A stretch of DNA of 64,000 nucleotides from NCBI RefSeq assembly GCF_000612725.1, contig NZ_HG964450.1:852712-916711 (forward strand). The letters run 5' to 3'. This document shows positions 52,167 through 59,985 of the stretch, piece by piece. Position numbers and translations under genes: made by a program. Numbering within the stretch: position 1 is the first letter of the stretch; each line of letters begins with the position of its first letter. Under the pieces are notes generated by a model. The model was not told the origin of the DNA, made no database searches, and saw nothing but the letters and a program-made list of their open reading frames with translations. This DNA is from Mycolicibacterium austroafricanum. Lineage in GTDB: Bacteria; Actinomycetota; Actinomycetes; Mycobacteriales; Mycobacteriaceae.

Positions 52167-52606
52167 CTCACATCCTCCTGCTTGGGACCCGTTGCGATAC
52201 TCAACAGGCCGACTCCGTGCACAGCGGCTGGGGGTGTCGATCCGACACTCAATCGGCGAGGACGATTGCCGAATCGGTCGCGGGACGACGGAGCAGCGTC
52301 CATCGGCCGCTCGATGACAGGGACGTTACGCACGATCTGCACCACACCGACGTACGGTTCGAAGGCAGCAGCCACTTCCGTGCCCGAGTAACCGTGCAGC
52401 CAGTCGCGCAGCGTAACGGCAACGTCCGAAGGAAGCACGACCTCGTTGCGCATACATCGACCGACGAGAGCGAACAGTGCGCTCGCCAGGTCCCCGGCAC
52501 CGATCCTCACCGACAATCGTGAACGGTCTTCGTCCGTGAGGTAGGGCCGGGCGATGTCCACCAGCGCCCATGCCAGACAGCGCTGTTCGAATCGGTTTAC
52601 GTACAC
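52157..52606 (-). CDS. Conserved-looking hypothetical protein downstream of TetR
   Basis: Protein of 149 residues starting at GTG. The N-terminal 95 residues look folded and helical (RFEQRCLAWALVDIARPYLT, then SALFALVGRCMRNEV, then LRDWLHGYSGTEVAAAFEPY); the C-terminal 45 are low-complexity. There is no signal peptide or membrane segment. It overlaps the TetR gene by 10 bases and the DUF732 gene by 10, so it belongs to the operon. I do not recognise a function. Confidence 0.6.
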   Translation of the reverse strand: MYVNRFEQRCLAWALVDIARPYLTDEDRSRLSVRIGAGDLASALFALVGRCMRNEVVLPSDVAVTLRDWLHGYSGTEVAAAFEPYVGVVQIVRNVPVIERPMDAAPSSRDRFGNRPRRLSVGSTPPAAVHGVGLLSIATGPKQEDVRCW

Positions 52607-53226
52607 GATGACCTCACACTTTCGGACGAATGCTGCCGTGACGTCATCATTCGCAGTACGCGCCGGACGTCGTCAGCGCGAGACTGCAATGTCTCCGACG
52701 AACCGCACCTGGCCGACACCACTGCGGCATTGAAAGCTGTCTGAACCACCAAGCGGCAATCTTGTCGCGCCCACGAATCGTCGATGCCGAATGCGGCAGC
52801 GCATTCGACGGGTCGGTGAAGCTTCGGACGGAGGAGGCCGTCGAAATCGCTTTGTGTGAGCCGCGCCGAGGCATTCGGATGCTCGGCCATCTGCCGATAC
52901 AGGCTCATACACCAAGCGACGACCGTTTCTGCCCACGAATCCATTACTTGCAGTCCGGTTTTCAATCGATCACCGTGCAGAGCGATGACGTGTTGAATCA
53001 AGTCATCATGACCTTCGACGCACTTGTACAACGTTCGGGTGGAAATCCTGATGTCGACGGCGAGTCGCCGAGCGGTTAGCGCCGAAACTCCGTCCGAATC
53101 GATGACCGCGAGTGCGCGCTCGTAGATCGATTCGGCCGTTACCTTTCGCTGCGGGCCGCGTCGCCCTTCAAACGGAAACGTGTCGATTCGACCATGGCTG
53201 TCCCCCGCGAGCCGGCCCCCGGTCAC
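52597..53226 (-). CDS. TetR-family regulator downstream of mceG
   Basis: Protein of 209 residues starting at GTG one base after the mceG stop. The helix-turn-helix is SIYERALAVIDSDGVSALTARRLAVDI followed by STRTLYKCVEGHDDLIQHV. The C-terminal domain is diverse and resembles neither of the two cluster regulators nor EthR. Its place in the operon suggests that it regulates the mce genes or the small genes after it. Confidence 0.82.
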   Translation of the reverse strand: MTGGRLAGDSHGRIDTFPFEGRRGPQRKVTAESIYERALAVIDSDGVSALTARRLAVDIRISTRTLYKCVEGHDDLIQHVIALHGDRLKTGLQVMDSWAETVVAWCMSLYRQMAEHPNASARLTQSDFDGLLRPKLHRPVECAAAFGIDDSWARQDCRLVVQTAFNAAVVSARCGSSETLQSRADDVRRVLRMMTSRQHSSESVRSSCT

Positions 53227-53227
53227 A

Positions 53228-54271
53228 TTACACTCCCGCGATCGGGATCGGGATCGGGATCGGCGTAGTTTGATCGACGGCGCGGGTTCTGGAGCCGCTT
53301 TCCAGGTCGTCGCGGATGGCTTCCTGGGCGGCGGGCGGCAGGGTGTGCATGATCTCGCGGACGCGGGCCTGTCGTCGGGCTACGGCTCGGCGTTCGGGCA
53401 TGCCTGGTGTCGCCGTGATCTGCGGTGGGACGCCTTCGATCTCGTCGACACCGCCATCGTGGTGCCCGGCGTCCAGGAGTGCCTGCTCCTCGGCCATCGT
53501 CGACTCGTCCTTCTCCTCGGACATGCCGATCGGGCCGACGCGGCGGCCGTTCAGAAACTGCTTGACGACGGGCTCTTCGGAGGTCAGCAGCACCTCGCGG
53601 GGACCGAACATCACCAGATGCTTGCGGAACAACATGCCCATGTTGTCGGGCACCGTGCGGGCGATGTTGATGTTGTGCGTGACAATCAGGATCGTGGCGT
53701 CGATCTGAGCGTTGATGTCGATCAGCAATTGCGACAGATACGCCGTGCGAACGGGGTCCAAGCCGGAGTCCGGCTCGTCGCAGAGGATGATCTGCGGATC
53801 CAACACCAGCGCGCGAGCCAGGCTGGCGCGCTTGCGCATACCGCCGGAGATCTCGCCGGGGAACTTGTTCTCATCACCGGCCAGACCGACGAGGTCGAGC
53901 TTCTCCATCACGATCTGACGGATCTCGGATTCCTTCTTCTTCGTGTGCTCACGAAGCGGGAACGCAGCGTTGTCGAACAGGTTCATGGAGCCGAACAGCG
54001 CGCCGTCCTGAAACATAACCCCGAACAGGGTGCGGATTTCGTAGAGCTCCTTGGCGGTGCATTCGAGGATGTTGGTGCCATCGACGATGATCTTGCCGCG
54101 CTCGGGGCGCAGCAGACCGATCAGGGACTTCAGGAACACCGACTTACCGGTACCCGACGGGCCCAACAGCACGCTCACCTCGCCCGCCGGGATGTCGAAG
54201 GACACGTCCTGCCAGATCTTCTGTGAGCCGAACGACTTCGTGAGTCCATCGACTTCGATTCCGATACCCAT
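53228..54271 (-). CDS. mceG: MceG-type ABC ATPase (Mkl/MlaF family)
   Basis: ATPase that powers Mce transporters through contact with the YrbE permeases; 347 residues. Walker A LLGPSGTGKS, Q-loop FQDGAL, signature ISGGMRKRASLARAL, Walker B IILCDEPDSGLDP and the His switch TILIVTHNINIA are intact. It closely follows M. tuberculosis Mkl as I remember it, including the C-terminal extension PQITATPGMPERRAVARRQARVRE. The very end, PIPIPIPI, is encoded by four GATCGG units. In M. tuberculosis mkl lies apart from the mce operons, so an mceG inside one is notable. Confidence 0.9.
   Translation of the reverse strand: MGIGIEVDGLTKSFGSQKIWQDVSFDIPAGEVSVLLGPSGTGKSVFLKSLIGLLRPERGKIIVDGTNILECTAKELYEIRTLFGVMFQDGALFGSMNLFDNAAFPLREHTKKKESEIRQIVMEKLDLVGLAGDENKFPGEISGGMRKRASLARALVLDPQIILCDEPDSGLDPVRTAYLSQLLIDINAQIDATILIVTHNINIARTVPDNMGMLFRKHLVMFGPREVLLTSEEPVVKQFLNGRRVGPIGMSEEKDESTMAEEQALLDAGHHDGGVDEIEGVPPQITATPGMPERRAVARRQARVREIMHTLPPAAQEAIRDDLESGSRTRAVDQTTPIPIPIPIAGV
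53240..53263. repeat. Four tandem copies of GATCGG at the 3' end of mceG
   Basis: Perfect 6-bp repeat, four units, read as Pro-Ile dipeptides on the coding strand. The unit is in frame, so gain or loss changes the protein tail by two residues per unit. Confidence 0.85.
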
Positions 54272-54283
54272 GCTGTCCTTTCG

Positions 54284-54541
54284 CTATTCGGTGTTCGCGC
54301 CCGGCGCGATCGGGGCCGGCTCGACGGCCGGCCCGAGGGGAGCTTCGGCCGGCGTCGGTTTGGTCAGGTCAACGTCTTCTTCGAGTCCGGGGTAGATCGG
54401 CAGGATTCGACAGAGCAGCAATACGGACTGCGCGCACGGATCCGGTGCCGGTTGGGCTCCGGCGACGGGGCTCGCGAGCACGGCGGCCACGCTTACAGCC
54501 ATTACGGTGAAAAGTGTTGAAGGAAAGCGCACCAGATGCAT
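54284..54541 (-). CDS. Small secreted proline-rich protein
   Basis: Encodes 85 residues with a signal peptide (LFTVMAVSVAAVLASPVAGAQ), two cysteines close together (PCAQSVLLLCRILP) and an acidic/proline-rich tail. It has no recognisable domain. It lies between the MPT51-like gene and mceG, 12 bases before the latter, on the same strand, and is probably co-transcribed. An exported accessory of the transporter is possible but speculative. Confidence 0.65.
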   Translation of the reverse strand: MHLVRFPSTLFTVMAVSVAAVLASPVAGAQPAPDPCAQSVLLLCRILPIYPGLEEDVDLTKPTPAEAPLGPAVEPAPIAPGANTE

Positions 54542-54556
54542 GAAGAGTGTCCCTCG

Positions 54557-55453
54557 CTATCGGATTGATGCGGTCATGTCGGCGGACATTGCGGCCAACT
54601 GCGGCCCCCAGCTGCTCCAGTCGTGCTGCCCACCCTCGGGGATGTCGAAGTGACCGTTTCCGCCGCCGATGTTGCGATACTGGTTGAAGAAGCTGCGGTT
54701 ACTGCCCTGCGCCTGGTCGCAGTAGCCGATCATCGCCGCGGGGTCGCTGCAGGTCGGCGTCGACGGACTGTAAATCCAGAGCCGAATATTGTTGTCCACC
54801 AACAGATGTGCGTGTACGTCCGGATCGTGCCACTTCCACCGGCCGAGTTGCGCCGCGCCCCACATGGCCTGGGTGTTGACGCCGCCGTACTGGGCCATTC
54901 CGGCGGTGATCGCCCCATTGAGCGTCGTCGCCGACGGGGTGAGGAAGCCCGACATGGATCCGGCGTAGCGATAGCGGTCGGGATGGAACGCGGCGAGTGT
55001 CAGTGCGGCGTAACCACCCTGCGCGGCACCGACGACGGCGTGCCCTCCGGGGGCGAGCCCCTTGTTGGCGGCCAGCCAGTCGGGTAGCTCGGTAGACAGG
55101 AAGGTGTTCCACTGCTTGCCGCCGTCCATCTCCCAGTCGGTGTACATGCTCCACGCCCCGCCGGCCGGGGCGACCACCGATACACCTCGGCCACCCAGGG
55201 TCCCGACCGCGTCGCCCGCGGTGATCCAGTTGCTCACATCGGGCGCGGCGTTGAACGCGTCGAGAAGTAGCACCGCGTGGGAGCCGCCTGCGGCGAAGGC
55301 GACAGGGATGTCCCGACCCATCGCCGCCGAAGGCACCATGAGGTACTCGACGGTGGCGGCTTTCGCCTCCACGGCGTTCCACAGGCACAAGGCCATCAGC
55401 ACGATGAGCACGGCGCGCAACAATCTCGTGGCTACGCGCACTGGTGAGTCCAT
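54557..55453 (-). CDS. mpt51: MPT51-like secreted antigen 85 homologue (non-catalytic)
   Basis: Exported alpha/beta-hydrolase-fold protein of 298 residues of the MPT51/FbpD group. Segments AVVGAAQGGYAALTLAAFHP, then AGSMSGFLTPS and GRWKWHDPDVHAHLL match MPT51 as I recall it. The GxSxG nucleophile motif of mycolyltransferases reads GAAQG (residues 142-146), so the catalytic Ser is absent as in MPT51. It has a signal peptide (LLRAVLIVLMALCLWNAVEA). MPT51 is thought to bind rather than transfer lipids. It normally lies beside fbpA; here it sits in an mce operon. Confidence 0.85.
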   Translation of the reverse strand: MDSPVRVATRLLRAVLIVLMALCLWNAVEAKAATVEYLMVPSAAMGRDIPVAFAAGGSHAVLLLDAFNAAPDVSNWITAGDAVGTLGGRGVSVVAPAGGAWSMYTDWEMDGGKQWNTFLSTELPDWLAANKGLAPGGHAVVGAAQGGYAALTLAAFHPDRYRYAGSMSGFLTPSATTLNGAITAGMAQYGGVNTQAMWGAAQLGRWKWHDPDVHAHLLVDNNIRLWIYSPSTPTCSDPAAMIGYCDQAQGSNRSFFNQYRNIGGGNGHFDIPEGGQHDWSSWGPQLAAMSADMTASIR

Positions 55454-55498
55454 GGGTTGGCCGCTTTCACATCGCTGTTAGTGTCTTGGATCCTTCGG

Positions 55499-55654
55499 TC
55501 ACACAGGGGGATACGCCGGCGGCGGGTACACGCCTCGTAACGCCCAGGGGAACCAGTTGAAGAAGTACTCGATCTCGTCGCTGGCGTCGTAGTCAGGGGT
55601 TGGGATCCATGACCGCGGTGTCCTTTCGGGGTAGGTGGCGTTGACGACGATCAA
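55499..55654 (-). CDS. Possible small aromatic protein (51 residues)
   Basis: A TTG start overlapping the CAP-gene stop in the TTGA arrangement opens a 51-residue frame ending DEIEYFFNWFPWALRGVYPPPAYPPV. The stretch is rich in aromatic residues and prolines and has no signal peptide. The start/stop overlap matches the style of this operon, but no homologue is recognised. Confidence 0.4.
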   Translation of the reverse strand: MIVVNATYPERTPRSWIPTPDYDASDEIEYFFNWFPWALRGVYPPPAYPPV

Positions 55655-56142
55655 GCTGGCTTGCCGTAGACGGCGACGACGACGCTGCGGTCGAGGCTGT
55701 TCTCCGACCACACCCCCATCTGGGTGTTGCCGCAGTCGGACATGATCGCCTTGTAGTCGGGCCGGTAGTACCACTGGTTCAGGATCTCGATGCCGTTGAT
55801 GGCCAGCGCCGGGTTGATGGCGACGGTCTCGGCGACGACGCCTCGATATCCCGCGGCGTTGGCGCGGTCCTGCGCCGTGGATCCGTCCGAGCCGATGTCG
55901 CCGTCGAGCGCGCGGTTGGTGAGCACGTCGTTGGTGTGCCATTGAGCCGCCAACCGCAACTGCGGGTCGATTGTGACGTTGTTCCTGCAACCGGCGTCGT
56001 GCTGGATGGTGTAGACGTTGGCGACGACGCTGTTGTTGAGTCGCCTGTTGTCCGCGGCTGCCGGGGCGGCCAGCGCCACACTCAGCGCTATGGTCACGCA
56101 GGACACGACGGAGAGACCGACACCGGCGGGCGAGGTGATCAC
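55651..56142 (-). CDS. CAP-domain secreted protein
   Basis: Protein of 163 residues starting at GTG, overlapping the upstream gene by four bases. Signal peptide (VSCVTIALSVALAAPAAADN), then a CAP/SCP-like domain with AAQWHTNDVL, a variable helix, and CGNTQMGVWSENSLDRSVVVAVYG. Two cysteines (AGCRNN and SDCGN) may form a disulfide. The reduced domain lacks the usual His/Glu active-site set. Function in the mce operon is unknown. Confidence 0.68.
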   Translation of the reverse strand: MITSPAGVGLSVVSCVTIALSVALAAPAAADNRRLNNSVVANVYTIQHDAGCRNNVTIDPQLRLAAQWHTNDVLTNRALDGDIGSDGSTAQDRANAAGYRGVVAETVAINPALAINGIEILNQWYYRPDYKAIMSDCGNTQMGVWSENSLDRSVVVAVYGKPA

Positions 56143-56747
56143 TTCGGCTCGAAACCCGAGACGAGCCAACGCTGCCCGATCTTGTCGAGGGTGACCTCGA
56201 CGGCTGAGGCGGTGTCGGTGGGGGCGTCGGCTCCGACGATGATGCTCTGGTTGACGAACACCATGACGGTGGCGTGGGTATCGGTGGCGGTGATGGACGC
56301 TGCGGCGGGGACCGAGGCGGTGGCGGAGATCTTCTTCTGCTGCGCACCGGGGATGACGACGTCGTCGATGAGGGACCGGTAGGAGTCGCGGAACGACCCG
56401 GTGAGGAGGTCCTCGGCTCCGTGCAGGGTCGCTTCGACGTTGTCGGGGCTGTAGGACAGCATGGCGATCGACGCCTCGGTGGCCGCCTGAACGGACTGTG
56501 CTCGCGCGGTGTCGACGCCCTGCGCGACGACGTTGCGGTACTTCAGGTAGCCGGCGCCCGCGGCGAGTCCGAGCACGATCAGCGGCACGACGACGAACAC
56601 GATCAGCGTCGACCACGAGAAGGCCTTGTGCGGATCACCTTGCGTGGTATCGACGCTCCCAGTGGTCTCACGTTCGGACTTGGAGTCCGGCGAATCAACC
56701 TGCAAGTCGGTGCTTTCGGCGTCCGTCACGGCGTCGACGGTGCTCAC
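56139..56747 (-). CDS. Mce-associated membrane protein (second copy)
   Basis: Protein of 202 residues starting at GTG in a four-base overlap. Acidic N-terminus, single transmembrane helix (STLIVFVVVPLIVLGLAAGAG) and an NTF2-like outer domain ending VEVTLDKIGQRWLVSGFEPK. It is a paralogue of the gene immediately upstream and of that at 10242. Pairs of such proteins follow mceF in many operons. Confidence 0.82.
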   Translation of the reverse strand: MSTVDAVTDAESTDLQVDSPDSKSERETTGSVDTTQGDPHKAFSWSTLIVFVVVPLIVLGLAAGAGYLKYRNVVAQGVDTARAQSVQAATEASIAMLSYSPDNVEATLHGAEDLLTGSFRDSYRSLIDDVVIPGAQQKKISATASVPAAASITATDTHATVMVFVNQSIIVGADAPTDTASAVEVTLDKIGQRWLVSGFEPK

Positions 56748-57388
56748 GGCACGAACTCCACGTTGGCGACCTTCACGTCATCTCCCACTTTCTGAACGTC
56801 GATTCGCATGCGCCACGCCTTCGACGTGGGTTCGGGCGCACCGGCGTTGGTCGTATTCACGGTGACCGCGACCAACGCCTGAGCCTGGTCGCCGGACATG
56901 GATTCCAGGCCAGCCATAGTGACGGTGCCGGTGGTCTTGGACTGAACCTGCTTTACGACGTCGACGAACGGTTGCGCACGTTTGGAGAAGTCGTCGTAGA
57001 AGGTGCCCTTGGCGTTGTCGACGATGCGCTTGACGTCGCCGTCGGCCTGCTGCCAGTCGATGGTGGTCAGATTGATCGCTCCTTGGCGGGCGGCCTGGAG
57101 GTACGCGGCTCGTTGATCGGCCGCCTGCTGCGTGTGCTGCAGTTGCAGTCCCAGCCATCCCGCGACGGCGCCGACGGCGACGATCATGATCGCGCCGGCG
57201 ATCGCGGCAAGCGTTTTCGGTGACCGTGGGCGCCGAGATGGGGGGTCCTCGTTCGGTACGTCGCCGTCCGCGTCAACGTCGTCGGCCTCGGCGTCGTAGG
57301 GCTTTGCCTCGGGCTCGGATGATTCCGCCGCCGCGTCGACGTCGGTGCGGTCATCGAGGTCGTTCTCGTTGATCGTCTTGGTGGTCAT
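56744..57388 (-). CDS. Mce-associated membrane protein (first copy)
   Basis: Protein of 214 residues from the ATG at 57388 overlapping the mceF stop (ATGA). Long acidic cytoplasmic segment (ENDLDDRTDVDAAAESSEPE), one transmembrane helix (TLAAIAGAIMIVAVGAVAGWL) and an outer domain with TIDWQQADGDVKRIVDNAKG. The longer upstream frame would overlap mceF in another frame and is rejected. Confidence 0.83.
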   Translation of the reverse strand: MTTKTINENDLDDRTDVDAAAESSEPEAKPYDAEADDVDADGDVPNEDPPSRRPRSPKTLAAIAGAIMIVAVGAVAGWLGLQLQHTQQAADQRAAYLQAARQGAINLTTIDWQQADGDVKRIVDNAKGTFYDDFSKRAQPFVDVVKQVQSKTTGTVTMAGLESMSGDQAQALVAVTVNTTNAGAPEPTSKAWRMRIDVQKVGDDVKVANVEFVP

Positions 57389-58839
57389 GGTCCACTTCCC
57401 TCCGGTGGCGTCAGAAGGTCCTGCCACGTCGATGGTTTGGCGTCTCTTGCGAGATTGGCCTGGGTGTATTGCTTCCCGTCGGGACCGATGTAGGTGCCGC
57501 TGGCGGGGTCGTACTCGGCGACGGCGATCGGCGGTGGCGGCGGGATCGGGGTCGATCCCGGCGCGCCTGGCGGCGGCTGGGGAACGGCCTGGCCCGATGT
57601 CGTCGCGTTGGGGTCGCCTTTCCAGTTGTATCCGTCGTTGAGGGGCACGTAGTTCCCGTCGCTTTCGCACTCTTTGACCGTGGCGGCGCGTTTGCCGGGT
57701 CGCGTCGCGCAGGGCAGGTTGCGCGCTCCGCGCACGGCAAGCGCCGAGTCCTGCGGCACACGGCAGTAGAGGTCGCCGGCGATGCGGTCGGGATAGTCCA
57801 CCGCGGCCGGTGGTCGCTGCTGGGTGGCGGGCAGGTAACCGGTCGTGCACGGTGGCGGGAGGTTGATGTTGAGGTTGAACGACAGGAAGAAGCCTTTGTA
57901 GTCCTGCTTGGTGTTCCGGTTGGCCAGACCCGCGCCTTGGAGGACTTCGATGCCCGGCGGTAGCAGTACGAGCAGCTGTTCGAGATTGGGTTGGTAGGTG
58001 ACCGCGACGTCGGCGACGCTGACGAGGTTGCTCAACAGCACGGGCACGGTCGGTTTGACGCGGTCGATGAGTGCGCGCGCCTCCTCGACAGCCGCGGGGC
58101 CCTGGTTCAGCACGCCCTGCAGGTCGCCGTCCTGGTCGCGCAGTTGCCCGGTGACGCTGGCGATGTTGGCGGCCCAGCGTTGGATGGAGTCGGCGGTGTC
58201 GGTCTGGGTGTCCAGGACGGGCTTGGCTTCATCGACCAATGCGGTCAGTGAATCCAGGTTGGCGCGCGCGTCAGCGGCGAGATTTGTTGTGCCGTCTACG
58301 ATTCGGGACAGCTCGGGTCCGAGTCCGCCGACGGCGGTGTAGGCCTCGTCGATGGCTGTGCGCAGGTTGTCGTTCGGAATTGCCTGCAGGCCGCGGTTGG
58401 TCGCGGTGAGCAGGGCGTTGATGTCGGGTGGCACGACGGTGCGGTCGAGCGGGATGACGTCGGCGTTCTTCAGTGCGGGGCCGTCGCCGCTGTTGGGAAC
58501 GAGTTCGACGTACTGCTCGCCGACGGCGTTGGTGCTGTGCACCTGCGCCTGCAGGTCGGCGGGGATCGGTATGTCCGAATCGAGCGCCAGGACGGCGTTC
58601 ACACCGGAGGGGGTGACCTCCATGTCCTGCACGCGTCCGACCTCGGTGCCGCGGTAGGTGACGTTGGCGTTTTTGTAGAGCCCGGCGGCCTCGGAGAGGT
58701 TGACGGTCACGGTGTATTCGCCGATGCCGAAGAACCGGCTGGGCACGTGCATGATGAGCGCGGCCATCAGGGTCCCCGAGACGAGGGTGACGATGGCGAA
58801 GAACGCGAGTTGCAGTTTCACGCGTCGGTTGAGGTGCAT
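57385..58839 (-). CDS. mceF: Mce-family protein MceF (second operon)
   Basis: Sixth Mce subunit, 484 residues. Membrane anchor (VKLQLAFFAIVTLVSGTLMAALI), Mce domain (VTVNLSEAAGLYKNANVTYR, then GTEVGRVQDMEV), helical region and a long C-terminal segment rich in Pro and Gly (PGAPGSTPIPPPPPIAVAEYDP) with YIGPDGKQYT. Starts 3 bases after mceE. It is longer than the first-operon MceF and has the extended C-terminus usual for MceF in mce1-type operons. Confidence 0.88.
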   Translation of the reverse strand: MHLNRRVKLQLAFFAIVTLVSGTLMAALIMHVPSRFFGIGEYTVTVNLSEAAGLYKNANVTYRGTEVGRVQDMEVTPSGVNAVLALDSDIPIPADLQAQVHSTNAVGEQYVELVPNSGDGPALKNADVIPLDRTVVPPDINALLTATNRGLQAIPNDNLRTAIDEAYTAVGGLGPELSRIVDGTTNLAADARANLDSLTALVDEAKPVLDTQTDTADSIQRWAANIASVTGQLRDQDGDLQGVLNQGPAAVEEARALIDRVKPTVPVLLSNLVSVADVAVTYQPNLEQLLVLLPPGIEVLQGAGLANRNTKQDYKGFFLSFNLNINLPPPCTTGYLPATQQRPPAAVDYPDRIAGDLYCRVPQDSALAVRGARNLPCATRPGKRAATVKECESDGNYVPLNDGYNWKGDPNATTSGQAVPQPPPGAPGSTPIPPPPPIAVAEYDPASGTYIGPDGKQYTQANLARDAKPSTWQDLLTPPEGSGP

Positions 58840-58842
58840 CGG

Positions 58843-59985
58843 TCAGGGCCCCTGGTTCAGGTTGTACGGCGCCAGAATGGGATTGACCGCCGTGTACGGG
58901 CTGGGGAGTTGGCCGATGGTGCGACCCCACTGCATCTCGAGTTCGGTGAGGTCGCCTTCGAACCTGGTGCCGGTGAAGAACGAGGAGTCGAGTCTGCTGA
59001 GGGTGAGATCGGCGATGACGCTGATGTTGGCGTAGTCACCGCGGAACCACTTGTTCAGGTTCTCCTTGGAGAAGGGGTAGGTGGTCAGCAGGCTCAGCGA
59101 TCGCGTCAACGCGGGTCCGGCGTCGGCCAGCGACTTCAGCACTGGACCGAGGTCCTTCAGTTCGGCGACGAGCGCGTCCTTGGTCTGATTGACCGAGTCG
59201 GCGGCGAGTGCGCTGAACTTGCCGAGTTGGTCGACGGCGTCGATGAGGTTGTCGCGCTGGTCGTTGAGCACCGTGAGGGCCTGGGGCAGCGTGTCGAGCG
59301 CGCGGTCGAGCACCGGCTTCTGTGCGGCGAACTGTCCGGCGAGCTTGTTGATGCTGTCGGTGGCCTCGATGATGTCCTGGGTCTGTTCGTTGACCCGCGC
59401 GGTGAATGTCTGCAGCTGACCGAGCAGGGTCCGCAGCTGGTCTTGCCGCTTACCGCCGAACGCGGTGTTCAGCGCGGTGGTGATGTCCTGTACTTCTCCG
59501 ATGCCGCCGCCGTTGAGTAGCAGCGAGGCCGCGGCCAGTGTCTGTTCGGTCGACGGGTACGCCGCGCCGTCGGCGAGTTCGATGAGTGAGCCGTCGTGCA
59601 GTCGGCCCGAGGGTGCCGCATTCTGCGGTGGGGCGAGCTCGATGTGCAACGATCCGAGCAGGCTGGTCTGTCCCACGGTGGCGGTGGCGTTGGCGGGCAG
59701 AACGACGTCGCCGTTGAGCCGGATCGTCAACAGCGCGTGCCAGTCCTGGCGCTCGATTCGGGTGACGGTGCCGACGTTGACGTCGCCGACGCGGACCCGC
59801 GAATTGGGTTCGATGTTGTTCACGTCCGGCAGCTGGGCCTGAATCGTGAACGCCCCGTCCCCGACCCCTTGTGCGCCCGGCAGCGGCAGGGTGTTCAGAC
59901 CCTTCCAGTCGCTGCACCCGGTCAATGCGCCGGTGGCGGCGACAGCGGTGAGCAGCGCCGCTGCGCGGCGCGTCGCGCGGCTCAC
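58843..59985 (-). CDS. mceE: Mce-family lipoprotein MceE (second operon)
   Basis: Fifth Mce subunit, 380 residues, starting at GTG in a four-base overlap with mceD. Lipobox LTGCSDW after a hydrophobic segment (AAALLTAVAATGA), then the Mce domain (IQAQLPDVNNIEPNSRVRVG with VNVGTVTRI) and the helical region. The C-terminus ends PILAPYNLNQGP. The frame remains open upstream within mceD but the overlapping start is consistent with the rest of the operon. Confidence 0.88.
   Translation of the reverse strand: MSRATRRAAALLTAVAATGALTGCSDWKGLNTLPLPGAQGVGDGAFTIQAQLPDVNNIEPNSRVRVGDVNVGTVTRIERQDWHALLTIRLNGDVVLPANATATVGQTSLLGSLHIELAPPQNAAPSGRLHDGSLIELADGAAYPSTEQTLAAASLLLNGGGIGEVQDITTALNTAFGGKRQDQLRTLLGQLQTFTARVNEQTQDIIEATDSINKLAGQFAAQKPVLDRALDTLPQALTVLNDQRDNLIDAVDQLGKFSALAADSVNQTKDALVAELKDLGPVLKSLADAGPALTRSLSLLTTYPFSKENLNKWFRGDYANISVIADLTLSRLDSSFFTGTRFEGDLTELEMQWGRTIGQLPSPYTAVNPILAPYNLNQGP

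Noticed and set aside
55651..56616. Extending the CAP-domain protein upstream to 321 codons
   Set aside because: The extra N-terminus is antiframe to the Mce-associated gene and is arginine-rich nonsense; the GTG overlapping that gene's stop yields a proper signal peptide.
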